DNA from: Firmicutes bacterium UBA1440
Lineage (GTDB): Bacteria > Bacillota > Clostridia > Peptostreptococcales > Anaerovoracaceae
Reading direction: 5' to 3'
Assembly (NCBI GenBank): GCA_002329565.1
Contig: DCTM01000065.1
Location: forward strand, 1 to 10,453
Length of the DNA: 10,453 nt
Each line of letters opens with the position of its first letter. Within the stretch, counting starts at the first letter, position 1. The notes under the pieces were generated by a model. The model made no database searches. It was not told the DNA's origin and saw only the letters and a program-made list of their open reading frames with translations. Of this stretch, positions 1 to 6,339 are shown in pieces. The translations under genes were made by a program, and so were the position numbers.

Positions 1-21
1 CCACCATTGAGCTACCTTGGA
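1..21 (-). tRNA. 5' end of a probable tRNA gene, cut by the window edge (perhaps tRNA-Asn)
   Basis: Read on the minus strand, the last bases of the window are TCCAAGG followed by TAGCTCAATGGTGG. The second part fits tRNA positions 8 to about 21: U8, A9, the GCTC D-stem strand, then a D-loop with the invariant A14 and the G18-G19 pair. Counting seven acceptor bases back from U8 puts the 5' end at about position 21. A consensus promoter sits about 25 bases upstream, as expected for a short tRNA leader. An acceptor strand beginning TCC resembles bacterial tRNA-Asn, but the anticodon is outside the window, so the amino acid is a guess. A chance match to the D-arm consensus cannot be fully excluded. 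Confidence 0.6.
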
Positions 22-53
22 ATGCCGGTCATCCATTTCTGGCGACAACTAGT

Positions 54-82
54 ATTATATATTAAATATGTAATATCGTCAA
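54..82 (-). promoter_or_regulatory. Near-consensus sigma-A (sigma-70 type) promoter reading left
   Basis: On the minus strand a -35 box TTGACG (positions 82 to 77) is followed by a 17-base AT-rich spacer and a perfect -10 box TATAAT (59 to 54). The expected start of transcription is about position 47. The only thing immediately downstream is the tRNA-like sequence beginning near position 21, so this is most simply a promoter for a tRNA gene or tRNA cluster continuing beyond the window. No TG extension is present before the -10 box, and none is needed with so strong a -35 box. Confidence 0.8.
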
Positions 83-103
83 GTACTGTTTTTGAATTTT
101 ATT

Positions 104-135
104 GTGCAGGATCGGTATTCCTGTCGACCCTGCAC
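104..135 (-). terminator. Stem-loop at the likely 3' end of the operon (atypical terminator candidate)
   Basis: In minus-strand RNA, GUGCAGGGUCG (135 to 125) can pair with CGAUCCUGCAC (114 to 104) in an 11-base-pair stem including one G-U pair, closed by a 10-base loop. On the plus strand the same G-U position becomes an A-C mismatch, so the structure is better in the RNA that continues from the operon. It starts 56 bases after the stop codon of the last gene and ends 22 bases before the next promoter, where a transcript end would be expected. The bases after the stem are AAUAAAAUUC, not a run of U, so a classic Rho-independent terminator is not supported. It may instead be a 3'-end stabilising or processing structure. 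Confidence 0.4.
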
Positions 136-190
136 TCCAAACGCGACTTTTTCAATTGTTTCAAGTTTAGTATATTGTCTTTGAAAAATT

Positions 191-1180
191 TTATTCAGCT
201 TTGACAAGCTGTATTTTCTGCAAATATTTTTTCTCGTTCTCACTGTCGCCGAGCAGATGATAGATTGCCACCAGCTCGTCCATCGAATCAATATGCGACG
301 GATATAAGGTGAGTACACGCTTAAAGGATTGGATAGCCTCCTCGGTCATCCCCACGCACTCGTAAGCGATCCCAAGGTAGTAATGCATCGGCCACCAGTC
401 GCTGTGCTTACCGTCCTTACAGGCCTCGAGAACCTGCATTCCCTCGATGTATTTACCCGCAGCTACCGAGTTGATGGCTTTTTCGATTTGAACGGGTTCC
501 TTCAGCTGTTCCAAACGCTCCTCTATTTCCTGCCGCTCTTCATCCGCACTTCCTGCGTTCTCGTCTTTTTCGAGCTTTTCGAGGAATTGCAGCCATGTCA
601 GCTGCGCCTTCTTGTAGAGGCCCATATTCAGATAGGCATAGCCGAGGTAATAATATGCAAATGCAAAATCAGGATAAATCTCACTTAGGAGCTCAAATCC
701 TTCTATTGACTCCGCCTTGAAGCGACCGACAAATTCTTCATCGCCACCGGCCAAATACAGGGAGCGGCAGGCGAATGCATAGCCGTACATCGATTGCATC
801 GACTTGGGATTGATTGCCAAGTTTGCTCTGAAATATGCTGCAGCGCGCAGGTAATCGCCGGTCGACATTACGCTGTACCCTTCGTTGAGCAGTACTTCCT
901 CTGTCTTACCTCTGAATACGATATCGAGGAAAGAAATATAATTGTCTTTGTATTGGAATGACGGGTCACAACCGAGGACGATTGAAACTGCACGCACGAT
1001 GTCAATCGTGCGCACGCCGCCGGTCTTGAAATCGCTGAAGTTCTTCATGCTGATCGGCACGGGAATGCCGGACATGACTTCCCTTGCGGACAGCTTTTCC
1101 AGGAATTCATCTGTAAAGCGGTCAAATACATATTCATCGAGAATCGGTTTAAAATACTCTTTTACTCTGTCACCCTTCAT
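191..1180 (-). CDS. TPR-repeat protein of unknown function, last gene of the operon
   Basis: This 329-residue protein is not one I can name. It has no signal peptide or membrane segment and should be cytosolic. Residues 1 to about 95 look like a separate, non-repeat region that I do not recognise. From about residue 96 the sequence follows the tetratricopeptide pattern: clear units at about 96-126, 172-206 and 263-296 (the best has Y-Y-L-G-I-A-Y followed by A-I-Q-S-F and a terminal Y-P), with weaker units at about 128-165, 230-258 and 297-325. A charged, Glu-rich linker (about 201-227) interrupts the repeats. TPR superhelices normally bind other proteins, so an adaptor or co-chaperone role is likely, but the partner is unknown. 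The start codon lies 10 bases after the argS stop, and its Shine-Dalgarno sequence (AGGAGAAAAG) overlaps that stop, pointing to translational coupling with argS. The gene ends in TAA with 190 non-coding bases beyond. Confidence 0.85.
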   Translation of the reverse strand: MKGDRVKEYFKPILDEYVFDRFTDEFLEKLSAREVMSGIPVPISMKNFSDFKTGGVRTIDIVRAVSIVLGCDPSFQYKDNYISFLDIVFRGKTEEVLLNEGYSVMSTGDYLRAAAYFRANLAINPKSMQSMYGYAFACRSLYLAGGDEEFVGRFKAESIEGFELLSEIYPDFAFAYYYLGYAYLNMGLYKKAQLTWLQFLEKLEKDENAGSADEERQEIEERLEQLKEPVQIEKAINSVAAGKYIEGMQVLEACKDGKHSDWWPMHYYLGIAYECVGMTEEAIQSFKRVLTLYPSHIDSMDELVAIYHLLGDSENEKKYLQKIQLVKAE

Positions 1181-1190
1181 TGCTTTTCTC

Positions 1191-2906
1191 CTACATCTTT
1201 TCCGGGGCCTTTATTCCCAAAAGTCCCAGTCCGTTTCCTATTGCTATCCGTGCAGCTGAAACGAGGGCCAGTTTTGCCTCTTTTTCCGCTTCATTGTCTA
1301 CAAGGATGTGTTCCTCATGATAGAAACGATTGAAAGCCTGAGCCATGTCGACTACGTGCCTTGTCAGCACCGACGGTTCATATCGCTCAGCCGCATCGAC
1401 AATAACGTTCGGCATTTCGTATATCATCCGCGCAAGCTCAAAGGCCGCATCACCGCGAAGGTAATGCATATCGAGTTTTGATCCGTCTCCTATTTTCGCT
1501 GCGCTGTCGCCCGCATTTCTAAGCACCGAGCATGCTCTGGCGTGCGTGTATTGCACATAAGGCCCGGTCTCACCTTCAAAATTCAATACCTTGTCCCAAC
1601 TGAATGTATAGTCCTTGATTCTGTTATTGGAAAGTTCCTGGAAGATAACCGCACCTATACCTACGATTTTGGCTGTTTCTTCCGTCTGATCGGTGTTGAC
1701 TCCTTTTTCAAGGATTATCTGCTTAGTCTGCTCAACAGCACGGTTGAGAACATCCTCCAAGAAGACGACTCTGCCGTGTCTGGTCGACATTGTACCGTCT
1801 TCCAGCGATACGAGGCCGAACGGAACGTGAACGCAGTCCTTGGCCCAATCATATCCGAGCATCTCTACTATAGTGAACCATTGCTTGAAGTGCAGATTCT
1901 GCTGCGACGCCACTACGTAGATATTTTTATAGAAATCGTAATGCTCTTTTCTGTATACCCCTGCGGCAATGTCGCGGGTGATATAAAGTGTCGAACCGTC
2001 GGACTTCGTAATCAACGCTACCGGCAATCCTTTTTCGGTAAGGTCGACAATTTGAGCGCCCTGCGATTCCTGCAGTAAGCCCTTTGCTTCCAGTTCTTCG
2101 AGAATACGAGGCATTTTATCCGAGTAGAAGCTCTCTCCCGCGTATGAATCAAAGCTGATGCCCAGCATATCGTAGACGCGGTTAAACTCTTTTAGAGATT
2201 CCTCTCTGAACCATTTCCACAGTGCAACCTCTTCAGGTGATCCCTTTTCAAGGGCTGCGAAGATTGCGCGTGCCTCATCGTTCAACGAAGGATCCTTTTC
2301 CGCTTCCTCGTGGAATTTCGTATAATATGAAAGCAGCGTCTTGATAGGCTCTCTCTCTACGTCTTCCTTTTTACCCCATTTTCTGTACGCACAGATCATC
2401 TTGCCGAACTGCGTGCCGTAATCACCAAGGTGGTTTATTCTGATTGTATTGTAGCCCAGGAAATCATAGAGCTTGTATATAGCATTGCCTATAACGGTGG
2501 AGCGAATGTGTCCGATGTGAAACGGCTTGGCGATATTTGGCGACGAAAATTCGACGATGACGGTCTTGCCTTCTCCCTGCGTGCTTCTGCCGTAGTTATC
2601 ACCGACCTTGATCACTTCTCCGATTACGCTATGCAGGAACGCCTCTTTCGATATAAAGACGTTGACGTAAGCGTTCACAGCCTCGACCTTTTCGAAAAGC
2701 GGGTTATCCGCAATTTTTTCCGTGATTTCTTTTGCAATCAGCGGCGGTGCCTTGCGCATCGCCTTCGCGAGCTTAAAGCACGGAAACGCATAGTCTCCCA
2801 TACTCTTGTCTACCGGCGCTTCGATGGTATCGAGCAATTCCTCGTAGGAAAGCCCTGTCCCTGCTTCCGCCAAGATTTCAGCAATTTTTTCTCTGTAATT
2901 TACCAT
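1191..2906 (-). CDS. argS: Arginine--tRNA ligase (ArgRS), class I
   Basis: ArgRS charges tRNA-Arg with arginine using ATP in the cytoplasm. The 571 residues are slightly above the usual 550-560 and the gene appears intact. An N-terminal additional domain (about 1-108) for tRNA D-loop recognition is followed by the Rossmann catalytic domain, with S-S-P-N-I-A-K-P-F and the signature HIGH at 130-133. The KMSKS-equivalent is T-M-S-T-R (372-376), lacking both canonical lysines. ArgRS enzymes with this loss are known to use a lysine just before HIGH, here K127. The C-terminal alpha-helical anticodon-binding domain (about 450-571) contains G-P-Y-V-Q-Y-T-H-A-R (448-457) and ends in the family-typical LLGIKAPEKM. 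The ATG start follows AAGGAGA closely and lies 15 bases after the DUF523 gene stop. No T-box leader is possible in that gap, so any tRNA-dependent control would have to act from the operon promoter. Confidence 0.98.
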   Translation of the reverse strand: MVNYREKIAEILAEAGTGLSYEELLDTIEAPVDKSMGDYAFPCFKLAKAMRKAPPLIAKEITEKIADNPLFEKVEAVNAYVNVFISKEAFLHSVIGEVIKVGDNYGRSTQGEGKTVIVEFSSPNIAKPFHIGHIRSTVIGNAIYKLYDFLGYNTIRINHLGDYGTQFGKMICAYRKWGKKEDVEREPIKTLLSYYTKFHEEAEKDPSLNDEARAIFAALEKGSPEEVALWKWFREESLKEFNRVYDMLGISFDSYAGESFYSDKMPRILEELEAKGLLQESQGAQIVDLTEKGLPVALITKSDGSTLYITRDIAAGVYRKEHYDFYKNIYVVASQQNLHFKQWFTIVEMLGYDWAKDCVHVPFGLVSLEDGTMSTRHGRVVFLEDVLNRAVEQTKQIILEKGVNTDQTEETAKIVGIGAVIFQELSNNRIKDYTFSWDKVLNFEGETGPYVQYTHARACSVLRNAGDSAAKIGDGSKLDMHYLRGDAAFELARMIYEMPNVIVDAAERYEPSVLTRHVVDMAQAFNRFYHEEHILVDNEAEKEAKLALVSAARIAIGNGLGLLGIKAPEKM

Positions 2907-2921
2907 TGGGCCATTCTCCTT

Positions 2922-3362
2922 CTATTCTATCGGTCCGTCTTCTTCAGTCATTACTTTGACGCAATTTCTCTTTACTTCTGCAGCAAAAATGCCATCGCCG
3001 TCGACGAGCGTTCCCGTGAACGTCCCGTCGTATATCTTCCCGCATCCGCAGGAAGGGCTGCGAGACTTCAGGATTGCGCCCTCCAAAGGCTCTTCTCTCA
3101 GCACGGCCTCCGTTGCCGCCACATTAAAGGTGTTGATTGCCCCTCTCTCAAACTGTGCGGTCACATCCTCACCGTCCTTGGTGATGACACGCCCGTCCTT
3201 TATCTCCGCAGGCGAACGCGGAACAAGAAGTCCTCCCGCTGTTTCGGGACACACTGCCAGATGGCTGTGTTTGCTTGCAAAGTCGCACACCCAATCGCAG
3301 CGATTGTTTCCGCCGTTGTATTTACAATTCACTCCCAAAAGACATCCGCTTATGATATACAT
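2922..3362 (-). CDS. DUF523 family protein, TudS-like Fe-S desulfidase candidate
   Basis: This 146-residue protein matches the DUF523 family along its full length. The family's hallmark segments are present: S-G-C-L-L-G-V-N-C near the start (C7, C13), C-P-E at 38-40, G-G-L-L-V-P-R-S-P-A-E-I, D-V-T at 66-68, and L-K-S-R-S-P-S-C-G around C105. The characterised family member TudS (thiouracil desulfidase) binds a [4Fe-4S] cluster through three conserved cysteines and removes sulfur from 2-thiouracil. C7, C38 and C105 are the likely equivalents, with E40 a likely active-site residue. Additional cysteines (C13, C22, C26, C107, C134) are also present. The DUF1722 domain found fused in some relatives is absent. 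An activity on free thiouracil or thio-bases from tRNA breakdown is inferred, not shown. The start has a strong GGAGG seven bases upstream; the gene lies 19 bases after mutS2 and 15 before argS. Confidence 0.93.
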   Translation of the reverse strand: MYIISGCLLGVNCKYNGGNNRCDWVCDFASKHSHLAVCPETAGGLLVPRSPAEIKDGRVITKDGEDVTAQFERGAINTFNVAATEAVLREEPLEGAILKSRSPSCGCGKIYDGTFTGTLVDGDGIFAAEVKRNCVKVMTEEDGPIE

Positions 3363-3369
3363 TTTTCTT

Positions 3370-3374
3370 CCTCC
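3370..3374 (-). promoter_or_regulatory. Shine-Dalgarno site of the DUF523 gene
   Basis: GGAGG on the minus strand, within CGGAGGAAG, ends 7 bases before the ATG at 3362. It is among the strongest sites in the window and fixes the start of a protein whose first conserved cysteine is only at residue 7. Confidence 0.75.
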
Positions 3375-3381
3375 GTTCGTA

Positions 3382-5757
3382 TCAGCGTTTCAGAGTCACG
3401 ATTGTGACACCGTCTCCGCCCTCGTTGTATTTTCCTTTTCTGAATGATTCCACATGCTTGTTTCGCTTAAGCATATCTTGAATTCCCGTTCTCAGTATGC
3501 CCTCTCCTCTGCCGTGAATGATGGTCACACTTGGCAGTGAGGCCACAAAAGCATCATCCAAATACTTTTCTGTCTCCACCAGAGCAACGTCGAGCGTCTG
3601 CCCCTGTACGTTTATGGAGAGGGGCACCGCCTGTGTCTTAGCATGATAGATTCCGCTGTAAGAACTGCGGCGTTTAATTTTCTTCTTGGCGGAGCCGTCG
3701 TTGATTCGCATAAGATTTTTTACATTGGCCGTGACCTTCATGTTGCCGATCTGTACCATCAGATCACCTTTGTCATCGGGCAAGGTAAGTATCTCTCCGT
3801 TTTGCCCTATTGTGAGCAGCTTGACGCGATCGCCTTTCTTGAGATCGTCCGGCTTGACGGGATCGGCATTTTCTTCGACCGCAATTTTCTGTCGCAGATG
3901 CGCTTCTGCTGTCCTCAGCTTGCGCCTGTTCTCGTCGTATCTGCGAGTACGCTCGCCCATGGAATCCATCTTAGCGAGCTCTTTAAGTTCCTTTGCGGTC
4001 TCCTTGGAAAGTTCCTGCGCCCTTCTGATGATGTCGCGAGCCTCATCGCGCGCCTGCTCTATAATCTTGTCTTTGCGTTCTTCCAGCTTGCGCTTTTCTT
4101 TCTCCAGCTCTTCTTTTTCCTTTTTCATGGCGATGTTGAGCATGATCGCCTCGTTACGCTCTTCCTCAGTTTTTTTTCTGTCGGCCTCGAGCGCCGATAT
4201 TACTTCCTCAAACTCTATATCCCCGCTTTCCAGGAGAATGCGTGCTCTTTCCGTAATTTCCGGATACAAGCCGAGCTTCTGCGAGATTTCAAAGGCATTT
4301 GAGCGCCCGGGAGTGCCGACCGTAAGCTTGTAAGTCGGGCTGAGCGTCTCTATGTCAAATTCCATCGAGGCATTCTCTACGTCTGCCGTGGAAATCGCAT
4401 ATTTCTTCAGTTCGTTGTAGTGTGTCGTCGCTACGGTACTAGCCCCGCAAGCGCGTAAGTGATCCAGAATAGCAATGGCAAGCGCAGCTCCTTCGGTCGG
4501 ATCTGTACCCGCGCAAAGCTCGTCCAGCAAGACCAGAGATTCGTCGTCCACCTCACCTGCGATGCCGACGATATTGCTCATGTGCGACGAAAACGTCGAC
4601 AAGCTCTGCTCTATGCTCTGTTCGTCACCGATATCGGCAAAGATCTTGGTGTACACAGGCATCTCGGACCCGGGATTGACAGGGATGTGAAGGCCCGTCT
4701 GTGCCATCATCGCAAGCAATCCGACGGTCTTTAGTGTGACCGTCTTGCCTCCCGTGTTCGGGCCTGTGATGACAAGAGTCTTGTATGTTTCTCCCAATGT
4801 CACGGTGACAGGTACGACCTTATTCTTATCGATCAACGGATGGCGTGCGTTCCGAAGCCGCAGCCGTCCTTCCTCGTTGAATGCAACCTCTTCTCCGTCC
4901 ATCTTGTAGGACAGTTTGCCTTTGGCGAAGATAAGATCAAGCTGCACAAGCAGCTTCTGGTTATTCTTCAGCTCATGAAAATGCGAAGCCACTTCGGCCG
5001 ACAATTCACCGAGTATCCGTTGCACTTCGGCCCGTTCCTCCGCCTCGAGCTGTCGGAGTTCGTTATTTAGATTTACGATGATCTGCGGCTCGATGAAGAG
5101 CGTGGCTCCCGACTGCGACTGGTCGTGGATAATGCCCGGGAATTTTGCTCTATGCTCCTGCTTGACAGGTATTACATATCTGCCGTCGCGCATCGTAACG
5201 ATCGCATCCTGCATGAAGGTTTTGTTGGACTCGGAGTTGATGATCTGATTCATGCGGCTGCGGATGGATTCGTTTTGCCTTGAAATTGAGCGACGGATGC
5301 TGCGCAGCTCCGGACTGGCGTTATCGCTCATCTCGTCTTCGGAAATAATACAGCGTTCAATGTTTTCCTCTAACTTCTTCTGCACCGAAAGGACATCGGC
5401 TATCGCACCGATGATCGGCAGCGGCGGCAAATCTGACTTCAGGAAGGTCACAGCATTGCGGGCAACCTTCACGTTGTAGAGTATTTTAAGCAGCTCCTCC
5501 ATCGAGAGAACGCCGTCCTTTTTTGCAAATTCAAGGCTTCTGTCAATGTCATAGAAAGATCCCAAGGGCAAAGTTCCTTTTTTGACAATGACTTGGACTG
5601 CTTCCGTTGTCTCCGCACAAAGCTCTCTGATTTCGCGTATATCGACACAGGGCCTGAGTTCAGAGATGATCTCTCGAGTCATCTCTGAAGCGGCCTGCTC
5701 TTTGAGCATTTCTTTTATTTTATTGTATTCCAGTACGCGATAAGATTTTTCGTTCAT
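3382..5757 (-). CDS. mutS2: MutS2 family ATPase with C-terminal Smr domain (ribosome-collision rescue / recombination suppression)
   Basis: The 791-residue length is normal for MutS2. After an N-terminal core and lever region (1 to about 300) comes the ABC-type ATPase: Walker A G-P-N-T-G-G-K-T (332-339), signature region S-L-S-T-F-S-S-H-M (about 385-393), Walker B L-V-L-L-D-E (408-413) and the T-T-H switch (444-446). A long charged coiled coil (about 515-600) follows, then a KOW-like beta domain (about 634-686) and an Smr domain (about 712-791) with H-G-R-G (748-751). The mismatch-recognition domain of MutS is absent, as in all MutS2. In Bacillus subtilis MutS2 senses collided ribosomes and splits them; in other species it suppresses recombination. 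The usual Smr LDLRG motif reads INVQG here (715-719), so the conserved Asp is N716. The ATG directly follows the zapA stop (TAGATG), with GGAGAG inside the end of zapA. Confidence 0.97.
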   Translation of the reverse strand: MNEKSYRVLEYNKIKEMLKEQAASEMTREIISELRPCVDIREIRELCAETTEAVQVIVKKGTLPLGSFYDIDRSLEFAKKDGVLSMEELLKILYNVKVARNAVTFLKSDLPPLPIIGAIADVLSVQKKLEENIERCIISEDEMSDNASPELRSIRRSISRQNESIRSRMNQIINSESNKTFMQDAIVTMRDGRYVIPVKQEHRAKFPGIIHDQSQSGATLFIEPQIIVNLNNELRQLEAEERAEVQRILGELSAEVASHFHELKNNQKLLVQLDLIFAKGKLSYKMDGEEVAFNEEGRLRLRNARHPLIDKNKVVPVTVTLGETYKTLVITGPNTGGKTVTLKTVGLLAMMAQTGLHIPVNPGSEMPVYTKIFADIGDEQSIEQSLSTFSSHMSNIVGIAGEVDDESLVLLDELCAGTDPTEGAALAIAILDHLRACGASTVATTHYNELKKYAISTADVENASMEFDIETLSPTYKLTVGTPGRSNAFEISQKLGLYPEITERARILLESGDIEFEEVISALEADRKKTEEERNEAIMLNIAMKKEKEELEKEKRKLEERKDKIIEQARDEARDIIRRAQELSKETAKELKELAKMDSMGERTRRYDENRRKLRTAEAHLRQKIAVEENADPVKPDDLKKGDRVKLLTIGQNGEILTLPDDKGDLMVQIGNMKVTANVKNLMRINDGSAKKKIKRRSSYSGIYHAKTQAVPLSINVQGQTLDVALVETEKYLDDAFVASLPSVTIIHGRGEGILRTGIQDMLKRNKHVESFRKGKYNEGGDGVTIVTLKR

Positions 5758-6321
5758 CTAAAACTCTCCGCCCGATCGTTTCAATTTGTCGAGTTCACTC
5801 TTGAGATTGATGTTTTCCATCTGCAAATCGAAGAAGCTGTTCTCCATTTCCTTGCAGCGTGCTTCGGCCTCAGCAATCTTTGCGGACGCCAGATTCTCTG
5901 CACCTGCCCGTGCCTGTTCGAGTTCCCTCTTAAGGCTTTTGATTTCATCGTTCTTTGCATTCAATTCCATCGTCAGGGCTTCCAGTCGTTTAAAGGCCTC
6001 CTTTGTTTCCTCCTGATGATGGACGAAATTTTTCTTCGCCTCTTCCCAGAGGCGGATATAGTGCTGCATATCCTGCTGCAAGCGTTCCGTAAGTCTCTTT
6101 TCTTCTTCCAATGCTTCGAGGGTTTCGAAATATTCGTCGGCCACGTTGACCGCGGAAAGGACAGCCAGAGATGCTACAGGAACACCTTTAAGGACCTGCG
6201 ACAGCTCGTGAATCTTAAAATCCACATGATTGGCAACGTTGACTATGTGTTCCTTGCTCTTCTCTCCGGCGATTGTATACTCTTGCCCGTAAATTTTTAC
6301 GCTTACCTTGTTGGTATCCAT
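5758..6321 (-). CDS. zapA: ZapA-like cell division protein with long coiled-coil C-terminus
   Basis: ZapA binds FtsZ and promotes protofilament bundling at the division ring. Residues 1 to about 72 fit the ZapA domain: N-K-V-S-V-K-I-Y-G-Q-E-Y-T-I near the start, then a helix with H-V-D and the conserved stretch A-V-L-S-A-V-N-V-A-D-E-Y-F (53-65). Typical ZapA proteins have about 85-110 residues; this one has 187. The additional part (about 66-182) is Glu/Lys/Leu-rich with heptad-like spacing and is predicted to be an almost continuous coiled coil, ending in a short R-S-G-G-E-F tail. There is no membrane segment. The start has AAAGGAG five bases upstream. Position between pheT and mutS2 is typical for zapA in Firmicutes, which supports the call. 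The stop abuts the mutS2 start, so the two are probably translated together. The function of the tail is not known. Confidence 0.87.
   Translation of the reverse strand: MDTNKVSVKIYGQEYTIAGEKSKEHIVNVANHVDFKIHELSQVLKGVPVASLAVLSAVNVADEYFETLEALEEEKRLTERLQQDMQHYIRLWEEAKKNFVHHQEETKEAFKRLEALTMELNAKNDEIKSLKRELEQARAGAENLASAKIAEAEARCKEMENSFFDLQMENINLKSELDKLKRSGGEF
5764..5769 (-). promoter_or_regulatory. Shine-Dalgarno site of mutS2 inside the end of zapA
   Basis: GGAGAG on the minus strand lies within the last codons of the zapA-like gene, 6 bases (TTTTAG, including the zapA stop) before the mutS2 ATG. With the TAGATG junction this supports translational coupling and fixes the mutS2 start. Confidence 0.7.
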
Positions 6322-6326
6322 ATCCG

Positions 6327-6333
6327 CTCCTTT
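6327..6333 (-). promoter_or_regulatory. Shine-Dalgarno site of the zapA-like gene
   Basis: AAAGGAG on the minus strand is spaced 5 bases from the ATG at 6321, in the 18-base gap after pheT. It supports the chosen start, which is also where homology to the ZapA domain begins. Confidence 0.7.
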
Positions 6334-6339
6334 TACTAA

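Noticed and set aside
148..188. Inverted repeat TTTTTCAA / TTGAAAAA after the TPR gene
   Set aside because: The arms are short and AT-rich with a loop of about 25 bases, and no T-run follows in the direction of transcription, so a stable terminator is not supported.
7..204. Short open frame on the plus strand at the left edge
   Set aside because: No ribosome binding site or recognisable protein pattern; it overlaps the promoter, hairpin and tRNA-like sequence that read the other way.
2904..2914. Alternative ATG just upstream of argS giving a four-codon frame (M-A-Q-W)
   Set aside because: It is only one base from the AAGGAG site, too close for normal initiation, and is out of frame with argS. 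The next ATG has proper spacing and matches the family start.
2430..3407. Long open frame of 325 codons on the plus strand, antisense to argS and the DUF523 gene
   Set aside because: It begins at a GTG without a convincing ribosome binding site, spans two well-supported genes and their junction on the other strand, and its translation shows no recognisable domain. It is a by-product of the codon use of the real genes.
3643..4333. Two overlapping plus-strand open frames of 215-219 codons opposite mutS2
   Set aside because: They lie opposite the mutS2 coiled-coil region and give repetitive Ser/Leu/Phe-rich translations expected when Glu/Lys/Arg codons are read backwards.
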